From contig JAHFSX010000053.1 of the NCBI GenBank assembly GCA_023269675.1, positions 1 to 36,295 of the forward strand: 36,295 bases of DNA. The letters run 5' to 3'. The notes beneath the pieces were generated by a model that searched no databases, had not been told where the DNA came from, and saw nothing but the letters and a program-made list of their open reading frames with translations. This DNA comes from Verrucomicrobiota bacterium (GTDB taxonomy: Bacteria > Verrucomicrobiota > Kiritimatiellia > RFP12 > UBA1067). Position numbers and translations under genes: made by a program. Below, piece after piece: positions 9,058 through 16,971 of the stretch (position 1 is the first letter of the stretch; every line of letters starts with the position of its first letter).

Positions 9058-10959
9058 ATGCTGTTGAGAGATCATGTTTTGACGATCGGGGTTTGCGTGT
9101 TGGCGGCCGCTTGCGCGGCGGCCGGCGCCGAGGAGACGATGGAGTCGCAGTTTGCGGACCCGCCGCCGAACGCCACGCGTCCCTGCGTGGCGCTGACGCT
9201 CGAAGGGGCCCGGGGCGATGCCGAGTTTTTCTCGCGCCAGCTCGAGCGGGCGCGAGAGGCCGGGGCGGGCAGCGTGCTGGTCACGGTGCCGACGGCCGAC
9301 GACGAGGTGTGGGGGCTGCTCGCGAAGGTCGCGGAACGCTGCCGGAAACTGGGTCTGGAGCTGGGTGTGCGCGATTTCGGGCTGACCGCTCAGGAGGTCG
9401 CGTCGGCGGCGCATACGCGCCGGCTGGTGTGGTCCTCTTACCCTGCCGACGGGGCGTGCGGCGCGACGAACACGCGCCCGCAGGTGTTCCAGACGGACCG
9501 TTCGTATCAGGAGCTGGCGAGGCTGGCGGTGCCGGTGTCGGAGAGCGTGCAGCCGCACCAGATCGTGGATTTGACGCAGGGTGCGGCCCCGACCGGCGGC
9601 GCGTGGCGCGTGTTTCAGTTCGGCCACGCGGATGTCGTGCCGCCGGTGATGGACTGCTTTGACGAGCGGCAGGTCGGCCAGCATGTCAACGGGCTGCTCT
9701 TCGCGTTCCAGAAGCGGCTGGAGCGGACCTACGGCACGACGTTCCTGTGGTATCAGCTGGAAGGGTTCAGCGGGACCGAGGCGCTGTGGCCGCGTGACCT
9801 TCCGGCGGCCTTTCTGAAACGGAGCGGGCTGGGGCTGTCGCGGCACCTGCCGGCGCTGGCGGGCGTGGCGGTGGGGGACGAGGCGACGGCGGCGCATGTG
9901 CGGCTGCAGATGGCTCAGGCGGTGCGCGAGCTGTGGCGCGGCCGTTACGCCGGGCAGGTGAACGAGCTGGTGCACGAGGCGGGGCTGGAGGCGGGGATCG
10001 GCATTGGCGGTTTGCCGGTCGATCCGGAAGAGGTGGCGCTGTACTTCAAGCGGCCCCTGCTGGCGCCGGCCCGGAGCGAGGCGCAGCGCGCCGCGAACAT
10101 CCGTGCGGCGGGGGGGGCGCGGGCCTTGGGGCGGCGGACCATCGTCGGGCGCGTGGACACCGGCGCGGTGGCGGCTACGGCGGCGGCGGTGCTGTTGCCG
10201 TTTCCCTGCAAGCACGAGGTGGACCGGCTGCTGTGCGCGGGGGCGACGCGCATCCTGTTCGAGACCGGCGGCACCTTGCCGGGAGACGGGCGTTTCGTGG
10301 CCGTCCGCGACGCCTGCCGCTACGCGCACCGCTGCCAGGTGATCTTGCAGCAGGGGGAGGCGGTGTCCGATTTCCTGGTGTGGTCTCAGGGGCTGCTGCC
10401 GGTGCTGGAGGGGTACGGGTGCGACTACGCCAACCAGACGATGCTGGAGACGGCGGTGGCGAAAGAGGGGCGCCTCCGGTTTGATTCGGAGCGCAGCTAC
10501 GCGGCGCTGGCGGTGTCGGCGGAGGTGCTGCAGTCGAAGGCGGCGCAGCGGCTGGCCCGGAACTTTGCGGCCCGCGGGGTCCAGGTGTGGGTCGTGGGCG
10601 GCGGGGCCGGGGCTGCGGCAGGCGGGGCGGAGCCGGTGGGCAAGCCGCTGCGCGTGGCCGCCGATTGCGCGATCCGGCCGGACTTCGAGTGGCGCTCGGA
10701 GGTCGAGGCGGTGCGGGTGCGGTTCTTGCACCGCCGCGTGCCGGCGTGCGAGCTGTATTTCGTGGCCAACACGGCCGAGGTCGGCGGCCCGGTGGCCTGC
10801 ACCTTCCGTGACACGGGCAAAGGCGCGGCGGAGCGCTGGGATCCGGTCAGCGGCGAGGTCAGCACCTTGGCGCAGGGGGTGCGGGCCGCGGACGGGCGCT
10901 TGACGGTGCCGCTGTTTCTCGCGCCGCACGAGGCGTGTTTCATCGTGTTCGGCGGCTGA
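9058..10959 (+). CDS. Secreted glycoside hydrolase, GH106-like (alpha-L-rhamnosidase-type), divergent
   Basis: A 633-residue exported protein: an N-terminal hydrophobic stretch ends in AAAGA before EET, a signal peptidase I-like site. The middle (about residues 190-300) carries VPPVMDCFDERQVGQHVNG, then a FLWYQLEGFSG segment, in the order seen in GH106-type barrels where a putative catalytic carboxylate follows a long helix. The C-terminal 70 residues match the beta-sandwich end common in that group, with a YFVANTAE stretch, RWDPVSGEV and a final HEACFIVFGG. It is much shorter than classical GH106 rhamnosidases (over 1000 residues) and lacks the usual FTDEP-like motif, so activity and substrate are uncertain. 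The ATG at 9058 follows AAGG by seven bases. An alternative is a related GH-like family of unknown activity. Confidence 0.55.
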   Translation: MLLRDHVLTIGVCVLAAACAAAGAEETMESQFADPPPNATRPCVALTLEGARGDAEFFSRQLERAREAGAGSVLVTVPTADDEVWGLLAKVAERCRKLGLELGVRDFGLTAQEVASAAHTRRLVWSSYPADGACGATNTRPQVFQTDRSYQELARLAVPVSESVQPHQIVDLTQGAAPTGGAWRVFQFGHADVVPPVMDCFDERQVGQHVNGLLFAFQKRLERTYGTTFLWYQLEGFSGTEALWPRDLPAAFLKRSGLGLSRHLPALAGVAVGDEATAAHVRLQMAQAVRELWRGRYAGQVNELVHEAGLEAGIGIGGLPVDPEEVALYFKRPLLAPARSEAQRAANIRAAGGARALGRRTIVGRVDTGAVAATAAAVLLPFPCKHEVDRLLCAGATRILFETGGTLPGDGRFVAVRDACRYAHRCQVILQQGEAVSDFLVWSQGLLPVLEGYGCDYANQTMLETAVAKEGRLRFDSERSYAALAVSAEVLQSKAAQRLARNFAARGVQVWVVGGGAGAAAGGAEPVGKPLRVAADCAIRPDFEWRSEVEAVRVRFLHRRVPACELYFVANTAEVGGPVACTFRDTGKGAAERWDPVSGEVSTLAQGVRAADGRLTVPLFLAPHEACFIVFGG

Positions 10960-10977
10960 ATAATCAGGTCACTTGAA

Positions 10978-11007
10978 TTGACGCGTGCGGGCAATAAAAC
11001 GTATAAT
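10978..11007 (+). promoter_or_regulatory. Sigma-70-like promoter for the kinase-pyrKD gene run
   Basis: TTGACG (10978-10983), an 18-base spacer and a consensus TATAAT (11002-11007) lie in the 120-bp gap after the GH106-like gene. Transcription would begin near 11014 and leave a leader of about 65 bases before the kinase GTG at 11080. It is the best promoter match in the window, and no comparable one was seen in the short gaps between the genes that follow. Confidence 0.7.
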
Positions 11008-11079
11008 CGCGACCACTTGCCCGAAAGTCCATGCGGTTTTCCGCGGGGGGCGGGGCCCGATCATTTTTAGGAGTCATGC

Positions 11080-14031
11080 GTGCAGCCAGACAGTACAGCG
11101 AGAATCCATGTTCCGCCGACCGAGCGGGTTGGGCCTGTGAATCTTCAGGACACGCCGACCGTGCGCGTGGCGCCGGGCGAGTCCTCGGCGTACGAGGAGC
11201 CGCGGAACGACAAGCTTTTCGACCAGTACACGATTTACAGCAAGATCGGCAATGGCGGCATGGGGGTGGTGTATCTCGCCCGCGACCGCCGGCTGGGGCG
11301 GTTTGTCGCGATCAAACGGCTGAACCATCAGGCGCAGTCCATCCCGTCGCTGCGGCAGAGGTTCCTGCACGAGGCGCGGGCGGTCGCGGCGCTGAGTCAC
11401 GTGCACATCGTGCACATCTACGCGCTGGGCGAGGACGACGACGGCCCGTTCATCGTCATGGAGTACATCGCGGGGCCGGACGACACCCAGGTGAAGAGCG
11501 AGCCCCAGGCCGGCGGGCTGGTGCAGCCGAACCCGCCGCTGACGCTGGACCAGCATGTGGCGAATCACGGCCAGCTGACGACCGAAGAGGCGGTGGAGCT
11601 CCTGATCAAGATCGGGCGCGCGGTGGCGTACGCGCACGCCAGCGGCGTGATTCACCGCGACCTGAAGCCGAGTAACATCCTGCTCGACAAGAGCAACGAG
11701 CCGAAGATTGTGGATTTCGGGCTGGCGCGTCTGATGCGCAAGGAGGAGGTCAAGCTGACTGTGCCGGGCGAGAAGCTGCTGTCGCTGGGCTACGGCGCGC
11801 CGGAGCAGGAGTCGGACGCCAGCCTCTCGGACGAGCGCGCGGACGTGTACGGGCTGGGCGCGCTGCTGTATTTCACGATCACCGGGCAGAACCCGCGCTA
11901 TTTCCGCGAGCAGGACATCCCCGTGCCCTTGCGCGACGTGGTGGTGAAGGCGCTGGCCACGGACCGGGAGCAGCGCTGGCCGACGGCGACCGCTTTCACC
12001 GAGGCGCTGCATCAGGTGCAGACCAAGACGCGCGTGGAGACGCCGACCGTGCGGACCACCTGGCGCTGCAAATGGTGCGATGCGGTCAACCCGCTTTCGA
12101 TCAAGTTCTGCGCGGAGTGCGGCTGGGACGGCTCCGAGGCGTGTCCCGAGTGCGGGGCGGACACGTTCATGGGGGTGCAGTACTGCGGCAACTGCGGGGC
12201 GGATGCGCGGGCCTACGAGTCGGTCCTGCTGCTGCTGAAAAAGATGTGTGAGGCGGAGGGTCAGCAGCGGTTCGAGCGGGTGATTTCCGCTGCGGGCCGG
12301 GTGCACGGTTTTGAGCCGGCGGGCCCTTCCGGGCGGCGGTTGCTGGCGGAAGTGGCGGAGCGGCGGGAAGCGGCCGAGAAGAGCATCCGGCGGCGCGATC
12401 AGCTGAGGGAGCAGATCCCGATGGAGATCCGCGCCGAGAACTACGAGCGCGCGGAGATGTTCATCAAGCAGATCCGCGAGCTGGCCGAGGACAAGAAGAT
12501 TTTCGAGAGCGAGGCGCAGCAGCTGCCCGAGCTGATGTTGCGGCGCGACCTGCACCGGGCGCGGCGGGCGATGAAAAGCCATGAGTGGGAGTCGGCCGCG
12601 CGCATCTGCGAAGAAGTGCTGAGGGTGGTCGCCCCGGAGCATCCCGAGGTGCAGGAGATCCGGCGTACGATCCGGTATCATGCGGTGTTTGCCGAGGTGC
12701 GGATTGTCTGCGCGCTTGTGCTGGGGGTTCTCTTCCTGTATCTGCTCAGCCTGCCGGTTGCGGCCAAGGCGGCCAAAGGCGCGTTCGGGACCGTGCCGAA
12801 ACTGTTCTACCGGCCGGCGCTGTGGGTCTACGAGCGGCGGGTGGTGGGGGTGCCCCTGCAGCGGTACGCGAAGCTCTGGCTGCGCGACGCCGAGCTGGCC
12901 GACCGCTTCCGGGGGTCGCTGCTGGAGGAGGAGGACGAGATCGCCGACCAGGTGGTCAAGCCGGACGAGCTGGACCAGAAGCAGAACGAGTATGCGCGGC
13001 AGCTGTCGGAGATGGCCTCTGTCCAGACGACCTTTGCGCGGGCTTGGCCGGTCGAGTATGCGCGCGAGCTGGACCTGCTGATGGAGCGGCGGCGCACGGC
13101 CGGAGACTTCGAAGGGTGGGCGGTGGTTCAGGCCGAGCGCAAGCGCTTTGACGACACGCGGCAGATCAACGAGCAGGCCAGCGACGAGCTTACGGAGCTG
13201 AACGTGCTCAAGGGCAAGTACCGGCAGATGCTCGTGGACCAGAAGCTGCTGCGCAGCCGCAAGCTGGTGTCGCTGTGCAAGAAGTACGTGAACGACCTGA
13301 CCGAGATGCAGAAGACCTACATGCGCGACGGCAAGATGGATTTGGCCACGGCGGTGAACGCCGAGATCCGCCGGGTGCGCGGCACGCCGGAGCAGCTCGA
13401 GGCGGAGGAGATCCTGGCTGCGGCGGCGACCGCCGGGAGCGTGGAGTCCGACGCGCCCGCGCAGATGCTGTTGCCCGGCACGGTTGAAAACCGCGTGCAG
13501 GAGGTCGCCAAGATGCGCGGCGTCTTCGAGGGCGAACTGGCCGAGGTCGAGCGGGTCGCCTTGCAGAAGGAGACGGAATGGCCCGACAAGTACATGCTCG
13601 CACTGACGGAGCTGATGGACACGTTCCAGCGTGCCGGCGATTACGGCGGCTGGGAGAGCGTGCGCGACGAACTGGGGCGGTTCGAGGCCGACCGCGCGAT
13701 CGCGCAGCGGAACGTCGCGCTGCAGCCCGCCGAATTGGCGGTGCTGCAGAAGAAGTTCTTTATGCTGCGCGAAGACAACCGGCGCAAGCGTGCCGAAAGC
13801 GTGGTCAACGCGACCGAGAAGCACGTCAAAAAGCTGCAGGAGTTGCAGAAGAAGCTGACGGTCGAGGGCCAGATGGAGACCGCCGCGATCGTGAACGCCG
13901 AGATCAAGCGCGTGCGGTCACGGGTGGACTTCATCGAGGCGCAGAACGAGATTTCGCCGCAGGGTCCGCCGGTGCCGCCGACGTTGCAGCAAGTGATCGC
14001 GCCGGCGGCGGGAACCGCGGCGCAGCCGTAA
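11080..14031 (+). CDS. Membrane Ser/Thr protein kinase with zinc ribbons and a duplicated C-terminal module
   Basis: A 983-residue Hanks-type kinase. Kinase domain about 50-312: glycine loop GNGGMGVVY, VAIK Lys79, HEAR Glu98, HRDLKPSN (192-199), DFG (212-214) and APE (240-242), so it looks catalytically intact. Next come two zinc ribbons with CxxC pairs at 330/333, 344/347, 355/358 and 369/372, a charged helical stretch, one membrane helix (about 542-562) and a long helical tail. The tail holds two homologous modules of about 113 residues (656-768 and 834-947), each opening with WP and containing GD-(F/Y)-x-GW and a closing VNAEI(R/K)RVR. The tail is presumably outside the cytoplasm. The GTG at 11080 has AGGAG six bases upstream; the ATG at 11076 is out of frame. 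pyrK follows after 26 bases. A role as an envelope sensor kinase is inference. Confidence 0.9.
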   Translation: MQPDSTARIHVPPTERVGPVNLQDTPTVRVAPGESSAYEEPRNDKLFDQYTIYSKIGNGGMGVVYLARDRRLGRFVAIKRLNHQAQSIPSLRQRFLHEARAVAALSHVHIVHIYALGEDDDGPFIVMEYIAGPDDTQVKSEPQAGGLVQPNPPLTLDQHVANHGQLTTEEAVELLIKIGRAVAYAHASGVIHRDLKPSNILLDKSNEPKIVDFGLARLMRKEEVKLTVPGEKLLSLGYGAPEQESDASLSDERADVYGLGALLYFTITGQNPRYFREQDIPVPLRDVVVKALATDREQRWPTATAFTEALHQVQTKTRVETPTVRTTWRCKWCDAVNPLSIKFCAECGWDGSEACPECGADTFMGVQYCGNCGADARAYESVLLLLKKMCEAEGQQRFERVISAAGRVHGFEPAGPSGRRLLAEVAERREAAEKSIRRRDQLREQIPMEIRAENYERAEMFIKQIRELAEDKKIFESEAQQLPELMLRRDLHRARRAMKSHEWESAARICEEVLRVVAPEHPEVQEIRRTIRYHAVFAEVRIVCALVLGVLFLYLLSLPVAAKAAKGAFGTVPKLFYRPALWVYERRVVGVPLQRYAKLWLRDAELADRFRGSLLEEEDEIADQVVKPDELDQKQNEYARQLSEMASVQTTFARAWPVEYARELDLLMERRRTAGDFEGWAVVQAERKRFDDTRQINEQASDELTELNVLKGKYRQMLVDQKLLRSRKLVSLCKKYVNDLTEMQKTYMRDGKMDLATAVNAEIRRVRGTPEQLEAEEILAAAATAGSVESDAPAQMLLPGTVENRVQEVAKMRGVFEGELAEVERVALQKETEWPDKYMLALTELMDTFQRAGDYGGWESVRDELGRFEADRAIAQRNVALQPAELAVLQKKFFMLREDNRRKRAESVVNATEKHVKKLQELQKKLTVEGQMETAAIVNAEIKRVRSRVDFIEAQNEISPQGPPVPPTLQQVIAPAAGTAAQP

Positions 14032-14057
14032 CCGGGTAGAGGGGAAGGGCTTTTCGT

Positions 14058-14837
14058 ATGATGGATTTAGCGTGCAGCGTGTTACAGCAGACGCCGCTGA
14101 CGGCCGGGTATTGGGCGCTCGATCTGGCGGCCGGCAAGATCGCCGACGCGGCGCGGCCGGGGCAGTTCGTGCACGTGCGCGTGCCGGGCCTGGAGCGCGC
14201 GTCGCTGCGGCGGCCGTTCAGCATTTTCGGCGCCAGGGACGGCGTGCTGAAAATATTGTACAAGACGGTCGGCCGCGGCACGGCGGAGATGAGCCAGCTG
14301 CGCCCGGGCGATGCTGTGCAGGTGATCGGGCCGCTGGGCAACGGCTTCCCGCTGGAGCCGCAGGGCGTGCCGGTGCTCGTGGCGGGCGGCTTCGGCGTGG
14401 CGCCGCTCTGCTTCCTGGCCAGCCGCCTGCGGCGGAAAGGCGTGCTCGTGGTGGGCGGCCGGACGGCGGACGACGTGCTGGCGGTCGAGGCGTTCGAGCA
14501 GATGGGCTGGCCGGTGCATGTCGCGACGCAGGACGGTTCGCGGGGCGAAACCGGCCTGGTGACGCTGCCGCTGGACCGGGTGCTGGCGGAGCTGAAGGCC
14601 CAGGGGCAGGCGCCGGAGCTGTACTCGTGCGGGCCGGACGGCATGCTGCGGGCCGTGTGCGAGCGCGCGCTGGCGGCGGACTGCCGCGGCTGGCTGTCGC
14701 TGGACAAGCACATGGTGTGCGGGGTGGGCGCGTGCCTGGCGTGCGTGCAGAACCTGCGGCGGCCGGACGGGAGCACCTGGATCGGGCGGGTCTGCCATGA
14801 CGGGCCGATCTTCGAGGCGCGTGAGATTGTTTGGTGA
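14058..14837 (+). CDS. pyrK: Dihydroorotate dehydrogenase B, electron-transfer subunit
   Basis: PyrK passes electrons from the class 1B dihydroorotate dehydrogenase through FAD and a [2Fe-2S] cluster to NAD+ in pyrimidine synthesis. The 259-residue protein shows the ferredoxin-reductase order: FAD-binding RRPFSI (51-56), the nucleotide-binding loop AGGFGVAPL (109-117), YSCGPDGML (189-197) and cluster cysteines 221, 226, 229 and 246 in CGVGACLAC...C. Length and motif order are normal. Two ATGs (14058 and 14061) follow a GGGGAAGGG stretch; the first is used here. pyrD starts 23 bases after its stop, as expected for the two subunits of one heterotetramer. It lies 26 bases behind the kinase gene, so the two are probably co-transcribed. 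Confidence 0.93.
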   Translation: MMDLACSVLQQTPLTAGYWALDLAAGKIADAARPGQFVHVRVPGLERASLRRPFSIFGARDGVLKILYKTVGRGTAEMSQLRPGDAVQVIGPLGNGFPLEPQGVPVLVAGGFGVAPLCFLASRLRRKGVLVVGGRTADDVLAVEAFEQMGWPVHVATQDGSRGETGLVTLPLDRVLAELKAQGQAPELYSCGPDGMLRAVCERALAADCRGWLSLDKHMVCGVGACLACVQNLRRPDGSTWIGRVCHDGPIFEAREIVW

Positions 14838-14860
14838 CGGGACAGGGAAGCGGACAGCGT

Positions 14861-15781
14861 ATGCAAGATGTGGACATGAGCGTGGATTTGGGCGGCATCC
14901 GGATGAGGAACCCGGTGACCGTGGCTTCGGGCACCTTCGGCTACGGCAAAGAGTATGCCGAACTGATGGATGTGACCGGGCTGGGCGCGATTACGGTCAA
15001 GGGCATCCGGTGGCAGGCCTGGCCGGGCAACGCGCTGCCGCGTCACGTGGAGGTGCCGGGCGGCATGGTCAACGCGATCGGGCTGCAGGGGCCGGGCGTG
15101 GAGGGGTTCGTGCGCGAGTACATGCCTTTCCTGCGCACGACGGGCGTGCCGGTGATCGTCAACATCTGGGGCACCAGCGAAGAGGAGTACGCCGATGTGG
15201 CGCGGCGCCTCAGCGATGTCGAGGGCGTGTCGGGCCTGGAGCTGAACATCTCCTGCCCGAACGTGAAGGAGGGCGGCCACGCGTTCGGCACGGACCCGCG
15301 CACGGTCGCCTCGCTGGTGGCGGCGGTGCGGCGCGCGACGCGGCTGCCGCTCCTGCCGAAGCTGGCGCCGAACGTGCCGGACATCAAGGTTTTCGTGCGC
15401 GCGGCGCAGGAGGCGGGCGCGGACGCGCTGTCGCTCATCAACACCTTGCCCGCGATGGTGATCGACATCGAGAAACGGCGGCCCGTCTTGGCGAACAAGG
15501 TCGGAGGCCTCTCGGGGCCGGCCATACATCCGGTCGCGGTGAAGCTGGTGTGGGAGGCGGCGCAGGTGGCCACCGTGCCGATCCTGGCGATGGGCGGGAT
15601 CATGGGGCCTGAGCAGGCGATCGAGTTCCTGATCGCGGGCGCGACGGCCGTGGCGGTCGGCACGGCCAACTTCATCGACCCCTCGACGTCGCTGCGGGTG
15701 GTGGACGGGATCGCGGCGTACCTGCGGCGGCACGGGATGCGGTCGGTGCGGGAGTTGACGGGATCGCTGATCAGCGGGTGA
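14861..15781 (+). CDS. pyrD: Dihydroorotate dehydrogenase B, catalytic subunit (class 1B)
   Basis: PyrD oxidises dihydroorotate to orotate with FMN. The 306-residue protein has the class 1 pattern: NPVTVASGTFGYG near residue 17, TVKGI with Lys47, the active-site segment LNISCPNV with Cys132 as catalytic base (Cys is the class 1A/1B base; class 2 uses Ser), LINT, and GGIMGPEQAIEFLIAGA with the phosphate-binding glycines near the end. Adjacency to pyrK supports class 1B. I chose the ATG at 14861 because family members begin shortly before the VDLGGIRMRNP segment; in-frame TTG at 14831 and ATG at 14876 are alternatives. The next gene begins 16 bases after the stop. Confidence 0.93.
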   Translation: MQDVDMSVDLGGIRMRNPVTVASGTFGYGKEYAELMDVTGLGAITVKGIRWQAWPGNALPRHVEVPGGMVNAIGLQGPGVEGFVREYMPFLRTTGVPVIVNIWGTSEEEYADVARRLSDVEGVSGLELNISCPNVKEGGHAFGTDPRTVASLVAAVRRATRLPLLPKLAPNVPDIKVFVRAAQEAGADALSLINTLPAMVIDIEKRRPVLANKVGGLSGPAIHPVAVKLVWEAAQVATVPILAMGGIMGPEQAIEFLIAGATAVAVGTANFIDPSTSLRVVDGIAAYLRRHGMRSVRELTGSLISG

Positions 15782-15797
15782 GACGAGGGGGTGGCGC

Positions 15798-16952
15798 ATG
15801 GACAAAAAATGGTATTATGCGGTCGACGGCGTGCGGTACGGGCCGGTCGCATTCGACGAGCTGCGCGGTTTGGCGCGCACTGGCGCGCTCAAGGAGCTGG
15901 ACCTCGTGTGGCAGCCGGAGTTCGGCCCCGAGTGGCGCAACGCGGGACAGGTGCGCGAGCTGTTCGGAGCGGACGTGCCCGCGCTCCCGCCGGCGGAGCA
16001 GGTTTCGCGTCCGGACGTCCCGCTGCTGGGCGTCACCGGGGCGCGGCCGTCGTGTCTCGAGGCCGCTTCCCGGGCCTATGCGCGGACCGTGTCGCTGCTC
16101 TTCAAGCCGTTCGACATGACCCGCTGGTTCAGTATGGGGTTCTGCGCGTGGCTGGCGCATCTCGGCAGCACGCAGTCGGGCAATTTCAACAGCATGGGCA
16201 AAGACGGGGCCGGCAACCTGAAGGTGCAGCTCGACGGGGTTCTGGATAAAATCTCGACCGCCTCGCTCCAGCCTGGCGTGGTGGCGCTGACCGTGGGACT
16301 GGCGCTGCTGAGCCTCCTGTTCGGTCTTTGGCTCTGCAGTTTGCGCTCGCGCGGCGACTTCATGTTCCTGCACCGGTGGTACCGGCCGGATGCGCCGATC
16401 CGCCAATGCTGGCAGGCCGCGCAGGCGGCCGGACGCGAGCTGTTCGTGTGGCGCCTCGCCTTCTTCCTGGTCGCGTTCCTGCTTTTTGCCCTGGACGCGG
16501 CGGCCGCGTACAGCCTCGTCCTCCGGCCCTATCTGGCGGCGGGGAAGGTGTGGAGCGGCGCCCTGCTGACGCCGACGGTGGCCTGCGCGACAGCGGCCGT
16601 GCTGCTGGGCGTGGCGGTTCAGCTGGTGGCGCATCTGGCCAAGGCGTTCGTCGTCCCGGTGATGTATTGGCAGGGGGTGACGGCTGCGCGCGCCTGGCTG
16701 GTGGTTTTCGCACTCTGCAACCAGTATCCGGGGGCGGTGGTCGGCTATCTGGTTTGGGGGTTCCTGTGCGGGCTGGCGGCCGGTGCCGCCCTGGGGCTGT
16801 TCGGCCTGCTGACCTGCTGCATCGGGTTCATCCCCATGATTCTGCCGTATTTCGGCGCGGTGATGCTGTTGCCGGTCTATCTGTTTTTCAGAGGGTACGC
16901 CGTCTGCTTTCTGAGCCAGTGGCGCGCGGAACTGATCCCCGCTGTGGCGTGA
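15798..16952 (+). CDS. GYF_2-domain multipass membrane protein
   Basis: A 384-residue protein of unknown function. Residues 1-57 are a GYF_2-type domain (WYYAVDGVRYGPV, then a helix, then a Trp-rich strand EWRNAGQV). After a Pro-rich linker the rest is hydrophobic, with about six predicted membrane segments (roughly 158-180, 213-238, 255-285, 300-322, 330-352 and 355-380). GYF_2 domains are thought to be small binding modules by analogy with eukaryotic GYF domains; here the domain would sit at a membrane face. It is separated by 16 bases from pyrD and 19 bases from the adenosine deaminase gene. It shares the N-terminal domain type, but not the rest, with the coiled-coil proteins at 29370 and 31176. 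Confidence 0.75.
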   Translation: MDKKWYYAVDGVRYGPVAFDELRGLARTGALKELDLVWQPEFGPEWRNAGQVRELFGADVPALPPAEQVSRPDVPLLGVTGARPSCLEAASRAYARTVSLLFKPFDMTRWFSMGFCAWLAHLGSTQSGNFNSMGKDGAGNLKVQLDGVLDKISTASLQPGVVALTVGLALLSLLFGLWLCSLRSRGDFMFLHRWYRPDAPIRQCWQAAQAAGRELFVWRLAFFLVAFLLFALDAAAAYSLVLRPYLAAGKVWSGALLTPTVACATAAVLLGVAVQLVAHLAKAFVVPVMYWQGVTAARAWLVVFALCNQYPGAVVGYLVWGFLCGLAAGAALGLFGLLTCCIGFIPMILPYFGAVMLLPVYLFFRGYAVCFLSQWRAELIPAVA

Positions 16953-16971
16953 GTCGGGGAGGAAGGACGCA

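Noticed and set aside
11076..11675. ATG start at 11076 in front of the kinase
   Set aside because: It is in a different frame with no domain; the kinase frame starts at GTG 11080 with a well-spaced AGGAG.
11074..13824. Long open frame (over 900 codons) on the minus strand opposite the kinase gene
   Set aside because: It is an antisense shadow of high-GC codon use: composition is dominated by Arg, His, Leu and Pro with no domain, and the plus strand encodes an intact kinase.
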